From: Streptosporangiaceae bacterium
Lineage (GTDB): Bacteria > Actinomycetota > Actinomycetes > Streptosporangiales > Streptosporangiaceae
DNA length: 63,978 nucleotides
Assembly (NCBI GenBank): GCA_030040475.1
Contig: JASHTQ010000446.1
Coordinates: forward strand, 1 to 63,978
Direction: 5' to 3'
Part shown: positions 44,278 to 52,153 of the stretch, one piece after another
Layout of the letters: every line of letters begins with the position of its first letter
How positions within the stretch are numbered: position 1 is the first letter of the stretch
Translations under genes and position numbers: made by a program
Notes under the pieces: generated by a model
Told to the model about the DNA's origin: nothing
What the model saw: the letters and a program-made list of their open reading frames with translations, nothing else
Databases searched by the model: none

Positions 44278-46380
44278 ATGAGCCAGGTCACGGATTCTCA
44301 GGCCGGCATGTGTCCGGCCGACCTCGGGCGGGTGCGCCAGCTGGGTGATCCGCGGGTGTCGCCGGACGGGAGCACGGTGGCTTTCACCGTGACCGATCCT
44401 GACCTGGAGGGTAACCGGTATGCGCACAGGATCTGGCTGGCGCTTGCGCGCGGGACTGGGGTCAGCCCGCGGCCGTTCACCGGCCCCGGGTCGGAGCAGC
44501 TGCCGCGGTGGTCACCGGATGGCGGCCGGCTGGCGTTTGCCGTGACCGGCGACGACGGCCGGTCGCAGATCTGCGTCCTTCCCGTCGCGGGCGGCGGCGA
44601 GAGGCTGGTCGTGTGCGGCACCGAAGCGCCGGTCACCGAGTTGGAATGGGCCCCGGACGGTCACGCGCTCGCCTTTGCCGCCCGTGATCCCGATCCTGCG
44701 CGGTACGGCCGCGACGGGAAGCCGCGCCGTGAGAAGGACATGCCGCCGCGGCGCGTCGGTGGCCTGTTGTATCGCTTCAACCAAGTCGGCTGGACGGCGG
44801 ACCGGCCGGCCCGTGTCTTCGTCGTCGCCGCGGACGGGTCCACTCCGGCCCGCGCGGTCACGCCGGGGCCGTTCGACGCGGCCGGCCTGTCATGGTCACC
44901 TGACTCGCGGAGTGTGGCTTTCGCGTCGGGGCGGCACCAGGAGCGGGACCTGGACCTGGCCGTCGATCTGTGGGTGGCGCCGGCGGACGGCAGCGGAATG
45001 CCCAGCCGCGTCGCGGGCGGCGGTGCGGCCTACTCGCTGCCGTCTTGGTCGCCGGATGGGGGCCGGCTGGCCTGTTACCTCAATCCCACCCCGCTGGAGA
45101 GTCCACGGCACCGCCAGGTGGCGGTCATCGATACGGCCTCCGGCAAGGAGCAGGTCCTGACGGCCAGCCTCGACCGCAACTGCGCGCCGTTTGGCGCCGT
45201 GCGACCGCCGGTTTGGGTCGGTGACCGGCTGCTGTTCGGCGTCGAGGACCACGGCAACGTCCACCTGTACCTGGTGAGCGCCGACGGGGAAGAGCTCCCG
45301 GTGCTGCTAGCCGGGGGTGACCGGTGGATCAGCGAGTGGGATTGGGCGGGCGGCACGCTCGCCTTCGTGACCGGCTCGCCGGTGTCGACCGGTGAGCTGG
45401 CGGCCCTGGACCTGCCCGCCGGTCAGTCAGCGGCGGCCGGCAGCCTCCCGGCCGCAGAACCGCCGGAACGGCCGCTGACCAGCTTGACGCGGCCGTTCGC
45501 CGAGGCTGTCAGCCTCGCCTCCCCGCAGCGATTCACCGCGCGATCCGCCGACGGCAGCGAGGTGGAATGCTGGGCGATCGCGCCCGCCGACAGGGCTGCC
45601 GGGCAACGGTACCCTGCGCTTTTGAATGTGCACGGCGGCCCGTTCACGCAGTACGGCAACCGTTTCGTCGACGATTTCCAGCTGCAGGCGGCAGCCGGCT
45701 TCGGCGTCCTGTACTGCAACCCGCGGGGCAGCGCCGGCTACAGCGAGCAGTGGGGCCGGGCGATCAGGGGCCCAGAGTGCGCGCGGGATCCGGGCACCGG
45801 CTGGGGCGGAGCGGACTACGAGGACGTAATGGCGTGCGTGGATACCGCCTGCCAGCGCTTCGGCTGGATCGATCCCAGCCGGATCGGTATTCTCGGCGGC
45901 TCCTACGGCGGCTTCATGACTTCCTGGGCGATCGGGCATAGCGGCCGGTTCCGGGCCGCCTGTTCCGAGCGCGCCTGCAACAACCTGCTCACCATGGAGC
46001 ACAGCGCCGATATCCCCGGCTTCATCCGCAGCTACGTGGGCCCGGATCACCTCACCGATCCCGGCGCCTACCTGCGTCACTCGCCGGTCAGCTACGTCCG
46101 CGACATGACCACTCCGCTGCTCATCCTGCATTCCGAAGACGACCTGCGCTGCCCGATCGGCCAGGCCGAGGAACTGTTCGTCGCGCTGCGGCTGCTCGGC
46201 CGCAACCCGGTCATGTACCGATTCCCCGGCGAGAACCACGAGTTGACCCGCTCCGGGGCGCCGCAACACCGCGTCACCCGGGCGGAACTTATCCTGTCCT
46301 GGTTCCGGCGGCACCTGCAGGACCAGCCACGTTCCGAGAGCGGCGGGCAAGCGACAGACGGCGGAACTCACCAATCGTGA
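44278..46380 (+). CDS. S9 family peptidase (prolyl oligopeptidase type)
   Basis: A 700-residue serine peptidase from ATG 44278 (GAGAGGAG upstream). The N-terminal beta-propeller (about 20-420) shows repeated SPDG/SPDS blades (RVSPDGSTVAFTVTD, RWSPDGGRLAFAV, SWSPDSRSVAFASGR). The C-terminal alpha/beta-hydrolase domain has GILGGSYGGFMTSW with nucleophile S542, Asp D622 in [17 protein letters not shown], and H654 in PGENHELTRSG. No signal peptide, so cytoplasmic acylaminoacyl-peptidase or oligopeptidase activity is expected. It is transcribed alone; a long inverted repeat follows about 100 bp after the stop. Confidence 0.95.
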   Translation: MSQVTDSQAGMCPADLGRVRQLGDPRVSPDGSTVAFTVTDPDLEGNRYAHRIWLALARGTGVSPRPFTGPGSEQLPRWSPDGGRLAFAVTGDDGRSQICVLPVAGGGERLVVCGTEAPVTELEWAPDGHALAFAARDPDPARYGRDGKPRREKDMPPRRVGGLLYRFNQVGWTADRPARVFVVAADGSTPARAVTPGPFDAAGLSWSPDSRSVAFASGRHQERDLDLAVDLWVAPADGSGMPSRVAGGGAAYSLPSWSPDGGRLACYLNPTPLESPRHRQVAVIDTASGKEQVLTASLDRNCAPFGAVRPPVWVGDRLLFGVEDHGNVHLYLVSADGEELPVLLAGGDRWISEWDWAGGTLAFVTGSPVSTGELAALDLPAGQSAAAGSLPAAEPPERPLTSLTRPFAEAVSLASPQRFTARSADGSEVECWAIAPADRAAGQRYPALLNVHGGPFTQYGNRFVDDFQLQAAAGFGVLYCNPRGSAGYSEQWGRAIRGPECARDPGTGWGGADYEDVMACVDTACQRFGWIDPSRIGILGGSYGGFMTSWAIGHSGRFRAACSERACNNLLTMEHSADIPGFIRSYVGPDHLTDPGAYLRHSPVSYVRDMTTPLLILHSEDDLRCPIGQAEELFVALRLLGRNPVMYRFPGENHELTRSGAPQHRVTRAELILSWFRRHLQDQPRSESGGQATDGGTHQS

Positions 46381-46888
46381 CCTACTGGCCGAACCTGCCG
46401 CCGTGGCCGGACACGTTCGCCCCGCGGATCGCACCTGCCGCATCTCACCTGCCTCACCCGCCCCTGCCATCCGCCGCCGGCCGGATCGTGGGTCAAAACC
46501 TCCCCGATAAGGGCAGTAACGACCCACGATCATGACAACAGGTCCGGATCGGGGCGGCGAAGGGAATCACGCGGACGGCTGCCGCGGCGCCCGGCGAGGC
46601 AAACGTTGCTTGACGCGGCACTGGCGCCTATGGTTCCCGCGCCACCCGCTCAAGCCGGGTCAGCACAATCAGGCCGCTTTGAGCGCTCAGGCTGGTCACA
46701 GACAGGACGATAGCCCGTACAGCTCAGCGGGCGACCAAGCATGCGCCGCGGTTGCAGGTGCCGAGGCCTCCAGGATCGAGCCGCCCGGGACTGCATCGAG
46801 ATTCGCGCAAGCCTCGGTACGGCCGAGTGACCGCGAACCGGTACGCTGGCTGCGTTCTCGTGCAGCGCGACGGTTCGCGTTGGACAAG
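46381..46888. other. intergenic region between S9 peptidase and tRNA-Val
   Basis: About 500 bp without a supportable gene. An ORF running from 46532 across the tRNA is a frame artefact. It contains the 11-bp inverted repeat at 46484-46531, and presumably the promoter of the tRNA near its right end. Confidence 0.5.
46484..46531. repeat. 11-bp perfect inverted repeat with 26-nt spacer
   Basis: GATCGTGGGTC (46484-46494) faces GACCCACGATC (46521-46531). The arms are perfect and the spacer is 26 nt (AAAACCTCCCCGATAAGGGC and six more bases). It could be a terminator of the S9 peptidase, a dispersed palindromic repeat, or a protein-binding site. Confidence 0.65.
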
Positions 46889-46963
46889 GGGCGCATAGCT
46901 CAGCGGAAGAGCACTCGCCTTACAAGCGAGGGGTCACTGGTTCGAGCCCAGTTGTGCCCACCA
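46889..46963 (+). tRNA. tRNA-Val (UAC anticodon)
   Basis: A full cloverleaf: acceptor GGGCGCA (46889-46895) pairs with TGTGCCC (46953-46959) with one G-T pair. The D-arm has GCTC/GAGC, the anticodon arm is CTCGC-CTTACAA-GCGAG with anticodon TAC, and the T-arm is CTGG-TTCGAGC-CCAG. The discriminator is A, and CCA is encoded at 46961-46963. It reads GUA codons, and others by wobble. Decayed genes lie immediately downstream, as is common at tRNA integration sites. Confidence 0.97.
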
Positions 46964-46985
46964 GGTCAGAGGGTATTTGAGGTCC

Positions 46986-47180
46986 TCACCCGGAGCGGCG
47001 GGGAGCCAAACGGGGAGCCAAGGCCGCCTCGTCCACGATGGCCCAGAGCCTGAGCGGGACCTCGCGGGTGAGCACCGCCTGTCTGCTCATCCGGGCCTCG
47101 ACCAGGCTCTGGATCTCCTCCTTGGTCGCGGTCGGTGAGCCGCGACTGAGCGCCGCTCTCGCGTAGTCCTCGGTCTGCGG
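46986..47180 (-). pseudogene. C-terminal remnant of a DUF5753 (Scr1-type) regulator
   Basis: The minus strand reads QTEDYARAALSRGSPTATKE then EIQSLVEARMSRQAVLTREV and PLRLWAIVDEAALAPRL, ending at a stop at 46986-46988. This is the characteristic core of DUF5753, the C-terminal domain of actinobacterial XRE-type regulators. The helix-turn-helix half is missing, and an in-frame stop lies directly upstream. It lies 22 bp after the tRNA, and seems to be the decayed edge of a once mobile or accessory region. Confidence 0.8.
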
Positions 47181-47444
47181 TCATGGATCCATGGTGCGGA
47201 CAAGGCGGCTCAAGATCGCGAACGAAAACTAAGGCAAAAGGGACACAGGAGGATCGGAATAGGGCTTTAAGCTGCGGATATAAGAACTTCAAAATCGACC
47301 AGGAAACGTCGCTTTTGAAGGTTCGTCGGCCCTGCCAGGTGCACCCCGGATCGGAGTCGCGCCCTCTCGGCGGACTCGCCGACGGCGCTTGCGATCCTCT
47401 CGCTCGCACCGGCCAGGGCTGACGCATCGGCCTTTCTGGTCGCC
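47181..47444. other. unassigned AT-richer stretch with one inverted repeat
   Basis: It lies between two pseudogenes. CTTCAAAA (47287-47294) faces TTTTGAAG (47313-47320), with GAA and TTC extending the arms after one bulge. No gene or known repeat was recognised. Confidence 0.4.
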
Positions 47445-48292
47445 GTGACCATTCCGCTAGCTGGGTTGTGGCTCACGTGGGCGGCCTTTCGAAATGCCAG
47501 CAGGCCCGCCCCAGCGGGTGGCGTGGCCAGGCCCGGGATCAGTGCCGCGTCGGGCTCAGTGGTCTCCGGTCGTGCAGGAATCGCTATCGGCCAGGTCGTG
47601 TACCAGCAGCGCCGGGGCGTCACCGGGAAGCCAGTGCGGCTGCTTGACCCGCCGCCGCTGCTGGCCGGGCGGAAGAACCTGCTTGCCGAGCTGGACATCC
47701 GGCTGACCGGTGGCAACAATTCCACGCCGCGGAAGGTGGCCTTGTGGGGCCTCGGAGGGGCGGCGAAAACTAGCGTCGCGCTGGCTTACGCGCACCGGCA
47801 CCTGGCTGAGGTCGGGGTGGCGTGGCAGTTCCCGGCCGCACGCGGTGCTGGCCACATTCCCGGCACTGTGGCTGCTGATCTTCGACAACGCCGTAGACCT
47901 GGTTCTGGCCCGCATCTCGTGATGATCACGATGGATTTGCCTGCTGGTTGCGGGGCTTGTGGGTCACAGGCCCCGCAAGAAGGGGCTTGTGCGTCACGAG
48001 CCCCGCTCAGGGCATCGTGCTCAGTGACTGGCGGTCCCCGTGAGGTGGATGATGCGAATGGCCGGCAGATGACGGTCGTGTCCATCACGAGATATGGCCC
48101 AGATCCGTAGACCTAGCCTCGGTGGCGGCCTTCTTGCCCCCTGCTGGGCCAGGGCGCGTGCTGATTACCAGCCAGAATCCGAACTGGCCGGGCCAGTCGC
48201 TGCATGTCCCCGCACTCGACCGGGGCGGCGCCGCAGATTTCCTGGTTGACCGCACCGGTGACCCGGACGGCAGCTCACCGGAAAAGCGGTGA
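47445..48292 (+). pseudogene. NB-ARC/STAND ATPase pseudogene disrupted by deletion, insertion and truncation
   Basis: The first frame (47445 onward) reads PPPLLAGRKNLLAELDIRLT and VALWGLGGAAKTSVALAYAH, then RHLAEVGVAWQFPA. The P-loop is GLGGAAKT. After WQFPA a gap of roughly 30-40 codons and a frame change are implied: the next frame reads [20 protein letters not shown], the Walker B/kinase-2 region. This breaks at 47900 in the middle of codon DL, where a 206-bp element lies. Beyond it, from 48107, the text resumes as DLASVAAFLPPAGPGRVLIT and SQNPNWPGQSLHVPALDRGG, ending at TGA 48290-48292 with no TPR or WD part. The layout matches NB-ARC regulators with TPR repeats. It is dead by three lesions. 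Confidence 0.85.
47901..48106. mobile_element. 206-bp MITE-like element with inverted termini and 8-bp target duplication
   Basis: The ends form imperfect terminal inverted repeats of about 32 bp (25 of 32 identical): 47901-47932 begins GGTTCTGGCCCGCATCTCGT, and 48075-48106 in reverse complement begins GGATCTGGGCCATATCTCGT. The element is flanked by GTAGACCT at 47893-47900 and 48107-48114, an 8-bp target duplication. Removing the element and one copy joins the NB-ARC frame as NAV-DL-ASVAAF. It carries no transposase. Inside are two 24-bp imperfect direct copies, each a hairpin (47952-47975 and 47982-48005). An 8-9 bp duplication suggests mobilisation by an IS256-type transposase, which is an inference. 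Confidence 0.85.
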
Positions 48293-48324
48293 GGCTGCGG
48301 CGCGCGCACGCTGCCCGTGGACCA

Positions 48325-48879
48325 TCATGGCTCCAGCATCGCGCGTAGCGCGGCCATGCCCCGCGCAGTGTGGCTCTTCACCGCGCCGCGGCTGATTCCC
48401 ATTGCCCGGGCGATCTCGGCCTCGGACAGGTCGGCGTAGTAGCGCAGCACGATCGCCTCGCGCTGCCGCTGCGTCAGCTCCTGCAGGGCGGTCACGACCG
48501 CGTGTCGCTCGAGCAGGACGAGTGCGCCGTGCTCCGCGCTCGGCATGTCCGGCGGCGCCTTCTGCGAATGCTTGTCCACCACGATGCGGTGCCGCAGCAC
48601 CGACCGGGACCGGTTCACCACCGCCAGATGCAGGTAGGCCAGCGCCTTGTCCGGGTCCTTAAGCCGATGCCAGCCGTGATACAGCGCCGCGAATGAGTCC
48701 TGCACGACATCTTCTGCGGTGGCGACGTCCCGCACAAGCAGAACAGCCGTCCGCACCAGGGTCCGGAAATGCCGTGAATACAGCTCGGTGACCGCCCAGT
48801 CTGCGCTCTGCGCCGTGCGTGCCTCGCCATGTGTCACGAACCCGGCGGGCATGATGGCATCAGCGACCACCGACATCAC
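48325..48879 (-). CDS. SigE-type (ECF-like) RNA polymerase sigma factor
   Basis: A 184-residue sigma-70 family protein with only regions 2 and 4. Region 2 is YSRHFRTLVRTAVLLVRDVA, TAEDVVQDSFAALYHGW. Region 4 is ALQELTQRQREAIVLRYYAD, LSEAEIARAMGISRGAVKSH with the DNA-recognition helix. Short linker between. This is the actinobacterial SigE-like clade, often controlled by a partner or by protein interactions. No anti-sigma gene is visible next to it; the flanks are pseudogenes. Several in-frame upstream Met codons mean the N-terminus may be shorter by up to 9 residues. Confidence 0.93.
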   Translation of the reverse strand: MMSVVADAIMPAGFVTHGEARTAQSADWAVTELYSRHFRTLVRTAVLLVRDVATAEDVVQDSFAALYHGWHRLKDPDKALAYLHLAVVNRSRSVLRHRIVVDKHSQKAPPDMPSAEHGALVLLERHAVVTALQELTQRQREAIVLRYYADLSEAEIARAMGISRGAVKSHTARGMAALRAMLEP

Positions 48880-49470
48880 GTCGCCCTTCTTCCAGCCGGT
48901 CTTCCAACCGGCTCCCGGCCCCGATCGACCCGTTGCCAGGAGTGTGCCGTGCCGCGGCGCCGCTGTCTGTCGCCCGGCTTACACAAGCTCTGTCAGCTTG
49001 CCGACGCGCCGACACCGCTGGGATCCAGTCGTGGGTGTAGTTGCTCGTGCGGTGCCCGAGGTGGGTCAGCTGGATCCTGACCGCCGCTCCGTGCTCGTGG
49101 ACCTCGTCGGCAAGCCGGCGTAGCCAGGGCACCGACTCGTCGGCCGGGCCTGGTGACCGAGTGACCACAGGGGCTACAGGGGCCACCGGGGAACCGGCAC
49201 CGGCACTTGTCCCGCTCCCCGGCCGCGCGGCGCGGCGCGGCGCGCCGGTCGCCGGGCGGCGTCGCCGGACGCCAGGTATCAGGTCGATGCCTTGGTGCCG
49301 AACGTGCGTTACCTGGCCCGCTCGATGTTCGAGCCCGCGGGAGGGCGCACCGTGGGTGGGGGAGGACCCACGGATCGTTCGGAATAAATCGGGGCTTTCC
49401 CAGGCACGGCGAACGGCCGGTACGATTCCGTGGGCGGGGGCTGCGGCCTTCGCAGGGAGGGGCGGACTCC
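48880..49470. other. intergenic stretch with a gene remnant and a GC-rich run
   Basis: It holds the Old Yellow Enzyme scrap (49007-49132) and a GCGCG-rich run at about 49214-49248. The promoter of the kinase gene should lie near its right end, and that of the sigma factor near its left end. No other gene is supported. Confidence 0.5.
49007..49132 (-). pseudogene. fragment of an Old Yellow Enzyme/2,4-dienoyl-CoA reductase-like flavoprotein
   Basis: The minus strand reads VPWLRRLADEVHEHGAAVRI then QLTHLGHRTSNYTHDWIPAV, a clear conserved block from the TIM-barrel of NADH:flavin oxidoreductases (Q-L-x-H-x-G-R). Flanking frames do not continue it; only about 42 residues of a family of about 380-680 remain. 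A gene scrap. Confidence 0.7.
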
Positions 49471-50733
49471 ATGGGGGAGTGGAAGGTCGCGGGCTTTACC
49501 GAGCTGAGGGCGCTCGGCTCGGGCGGGTTCGGCACCGTGGTGCTGGCCAGGCATGACGCGTCGGGCACCCCGGTGGCGATCAAGTACCTGCGCGCTGACC
49601 TGCTGGCCGATCCCGAGTTCGCCCGGATGTTCCGGGCCGAGGCGGCGGCGCTGGCCTCGCTGGCTGACCCGAACGTGGTCCGGCTGTATGAGTACATCGA
49701 GTCGCCCGCGGGCGCGGCGATCGTGATGGAGCTTGTCGAGGGGGTCTCGCTGCGGGAGATCCTGACGCGGCAGGGCAGGACCACCGCGGAGGCTGCGCTG
49801 GTGGTGCTGCAGGGCTCGCTGCTCGGGCTGGCGGCGGCGCACCGGCACCGGGTGGTGCACCGGGACTACAAGCCGGAGAACGTGCTGGTGGCCGGGGACG
49901 GGACGAGCAAGCTGACCGACTTCGGCATCGCCGCGCGGGCCGGAGACAGCCCGATGCCGGCCGGCACGCTGGCGTACGCGCCACCTGAGCAGCTCGCCGG
50001 CTCGCCGGCCAGCCCGGCCGGCGACGTCTACGCTGCCACGGCCACCTTCTACGAGTGCCTGACCGGGCGTCCGCCGTTCAGCGGGACGACCGCCGAGGCG
50101 CTGCTGCGGGCGCACATGTCGCAGCCGGTGCCGCTGGAGCCGGTTACCTACGGCCCGGACTGGGAGCGCCGCGGCCGGTCTCATCTGGGCGAGGCGGCGC
50201 TGCTGCTTGCCGCGCTGTGGCCATCGGCCGCATCACCCACGGCCCAGGGCACCGCCGTGCATGCGGTCTGCCTGCGCCGGCGTCTTCTGCACCCGCAGGT
50301 AAGCGCGGGCAAGGCGGCGATCGCGGCCGGCATCGTGATCGCAGGCGCGGCCGCGGGCACGGCGTTCGCCCTGTCCGGCTCGCACCGTGCGGCCGGCCTG
50401 GCCGGCACCTGGACCGGCAGCTACGTCTGCTCGCAGGGCGAGACCGGCCTCCGCCTCGCGATCCAGGAGGCCTCGGGCGGCGCTCTCACCGCGACGTTCA
50501 GCTTCTACGCCGTGCCCGCCAACCCGGGTGTGGCGTCGGGGAGCTTCACGATGACGGGTACCGACTCGCACGCGGGAGTTCGCCTCACCTACGGTCACTG
50601 GATCAAGCAGCCCGCGGGATACGAAATGGTCGACCTGAGCGCGCCCCCGGCCAGCGACGGCGGGCAGCGCCTCAGCGGGACCGTCACCACCCCCGGCTGC
50701 GCGACCTTCGCCGTGACGAGATCCGCGTCGTAG
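49471..50733 (+). CDS. membrane-anchored serine/threonine protein kinase
   Basis: A 420-residue Hanks-type kinase from ATG 49471 (GGGAGGGG upstream). Glycine loop [16 protein letters not shown]-binding Lys in [13 protein letters not shown], catalytic loop H130-R131-D132 in [13 protein letters not shown] (Tyr replaces the usual Leu), metal-binding D150 in [11 protein letters not shown], then [10 protein letters not shown] and [20 protein letters not shown]. The C-lobe ends in [20 protein letters not shown]. One membrane segment follows at about 281-300, then a C-terminal extracellular domain of about 115 residues ([20 protein letters not shown]) resembling a small beta-sandwich. It may sense an external signal. 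It converges with the next gene, only 8 bp apart. Confidence 0.94.
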   Translation: MGEWKVAGFTELRALGSGGFGTVVLARHDASGTPVAIKYLRADLLADPEFARMFRAEAAALASLADPNVVRLYEYIESPAGAAIVMELVEGVSLREILTRQGRTTAEAALVVLQGSLLGLAAAHRHRVVHRDYKPENVLVAGDGTSKLTDFGIAARAGDSPMPAGTLAYAPPEQLAGSPASPAGDVYAATATFYECLTGRPPFSGTTAEALLRAHMSQPVPLEPVTYGPDWERRGRSHLGEAALLLAALWPSAASPTAQGTAVHAVCLRRRLLHPQVSAGKAAIAAGIVIAGAAAGTAFALSGSHRAAGLAGTWTGSYVCSQGETGLRLAIQEASGGALTATFSFYAVPANPGVASGSFTMTGTDSHAGVRLTYGHWIKQPAGYEMVDLSAPPASDGGQRLSGTVTTPGCATFAVTRSAS

Positions 50734-50741
50734 GGCGCCGC

Positions 50742-51284
50742 CTACAGCAGGAACGGGATGAGCATCTTGGTCCGGCTTCTGTAGTCCGGGTACGCGGTGG
50801 GGAAGGTGGCCGTGAGGTTCCGCTCCTCGACGGTGCCGCAGTAGTAGAAGTAAGCGACCATGACCGCTACGACGATCAGGCCGAGCAGGTTGTCGACGAG
50901 CGCGGTTCCCAGCATCGCGGTCAGCAGCCCGGTGTAGATCGGGTGGCGGACGAACCGGTAGGGACCCGAGGTGACAAGCTCCGGTTCGGCCCGCTGCGTC
51001 ATCGGCATCCCCCAGTTACGGCCCAGGTGCAGGCGGGCCCAGACCGCCAGCGCGATCCCTGAGGCGAAGACCAGCGCCCCTATCGCCCCGAGGATCACGC
51101 TGTGCACGGCCAGGCTGCCGCCGCGCAGAACCACGGAGATCACGAACACCCCGACCACGCTGGCCCCGGCCAGCCGCGGCCGCCAGCCGCCGCTGATGCT
51201 CTCCTTGCTTGTGGTGGCCGACACCAGCCAGTAGATCCAGAAGACGATCCAGGCCAGGCCGATGGCGAACTTGAGCGCGTGCAT
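50742..51284 (-). CDS. isoprenylcysteine carboxyl methyltransferase-family membrane protein
   Basis: A 180-residue membrane protein from ATG 51284 (GGGGAAG upstream). Four or five membrane segments (FAIGLAWIVFWIYWLVSATT, LAGASVVGVFVISVVLRGGS, VILGAIGALVFASGIALAVW, LLGLIVVAVMVAYFYYCGTV). The signature LVTSGPYRFVRHPIYTGLLT and the C-terminal E-E-R-N-L block (GTVEERNLTATFPTAYPDYR) define the ICMT/phospholipid methyltransferase-like family, which methylates lipids or small thiols with SAM. The bacterial substrate is unknown. Confidence 0.92.
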   Translation of the reverse strand: MHALKFAIGLAWIVFWIYWLVSATTSKESISGGWRPRLAGASVVGVFVISVVLRGGSLAVHSVILGAIGALVFASGIALAVWARLHLGRNWGMPMTQRAEPELVTSGPYRFVRHPIYTGLLTAMLGTALVDNLLGLIVVAVMVAYFYYCGTVEERNLTATFPTAYPDYRSRTKMLIPFLL

Positions 51285-51486
51285 GCTGCTTCCCCGATTC
51301 CCGATGGCGACATTGATCACCGTATGCCGGATGCGGGTCGCTGTCATCGGCTCCCGGGCGGACCCTGTGGTTTCCACCCGTCGGTTGACAGAAAGGAAAG
51401 CAGGAGGCAGCAGAGACCTCGGATGACCCCGCCGAGGGCGGACCACAGTAAGGTAATGGCAAGGTTCTCGTGCGGGAGGCGGTGGC

Positions 51487-51951
51487 TTGCTCATGCAGTC
51501 CTCCTGGCCGGCACCGCTGCCGCCTGGACAGCGCGGGAAGACCATCAGGCTGATTCGGTGCGCACGGTGCAACGGGCCGCTGTACCAGACCAAGCTGAAG
51601 GGCCAGCCGCGGCAAGAGGATCACGAGCAGGGCTGCGAGGTGTTCATCAGGGCCGTCCGGGTGATCCGGTACGTCGACGAACTGAAGCGCGCCGTATCCG
51701 GACCGAACCAGGGAGGCTGGCGCGCCAGCCGGCGGCAGCGGAAGTACGTGCTCGAGAACGCCAAGAGGCTGTCCGTGGCGGCGTGCGAACCCGACCCGTC
51801 CGCCGCGCTCCGTGGCCTCGGTGACCAGTATGAAGCCGAATCCCAGGCGCGCGGGATGCCAGCGGACACGACGCGGATCACGGAAATGCTGATGAGGGCC
51901 TGCCGGCGGCTGGCCGTCGGAGAGGCTCCGCCGCCGATCGTCCTCGAATAG
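51487..51951 (+). CDS. uncharacterised small protein with a zinc-ribbon-like start
   Basis: A 154-residue protein. GGGAGG (51475-51480) lies 6 nt before TTG 51487, with ATG 51493 as an alternative. It has CARCNGPLYQTKLKGQPRQE and a third Cys in EQGCEVFIRAV, which may bind a metal, then a helical C-terminus (TTRITEMLMRACRRLAVGEA). No family is recognised. It may be a small nucleic-acid-binding or regulatory protein. Confidence 0.6.
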   Translation: MLMQSSWPAPLPPGQRGKTIRLIRCARCNGPLYQTKLKGQPRQEDHEQGCEVFIRAVRVIRYVDELKRAVSGPNQGGWRASRRQRKYVLENAKRLSVAACEPDPSAALRGLGDQYEAESQARGMPADTTRITEMLMRACRRLAVGEAPPPIVLE

Positions 51952-51989
51952 CCCCGCGGCCGGCCGGGCCTCCCCGCGCCGCCATGACA

Positions 51990-52153
51990 GAAGAAGATCA
52001 TTTAGCCGAACGGGAGGTGGTGCACCCTCCGGGCTAAGCCGGGGACCGAGGTGTCGTCGCCGGGAGCCGCTCCGCCGACGACCTACGTATGATCGAGGGC
52101 AGGCGGCAAACCAAGGAGTCAAGGCCCGCGGTGCCCGTAAGGAACCACATGTC
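51990..52153 (+). promoter_or_regulatory. possible structured mRNA leader of the GH26-like gene
   Basis: It lies directly upstream of the lipoprotein gene at 52154. It contains the motif CGAACGGGAGGTGGTGCACC (52007-52026), then GGGCTAAGCCGGGGACC, then a hairpin GTCGTCG (52053-52059) facing CGACGAC (52076-52082) with inner GGAGC/GCTCC. The motif recurs at 31546-31565. The organisation recalls actinobacterial leaders in front of secreted cell-wall enzymes, such as c-di-AMP-type riboswitches, but conserved parts of that class were not identified with confidence. Confidence 0.35.

Noticed and set aside
46532..47053. 173-codon plus-strand ORF running across the tRNA gene
   Set aside because: It reads through tRNA-Val (its GRIAQRKSTRLTSEG is the tRNA itself) and has no family pattern.
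46940..48324. A complete integrated element with att sites next to tRNA-Val
   Set aside because: No integrase and no second copy of the tRNA 3' end were seen in the window, so only a scar is claimed.
51990..52153. A definite c-di-AMP (ydaO) riboswitch
   Set aside because: Some resemblance in layout and context, but the conserved core and tail of that class could not be matched by eye.
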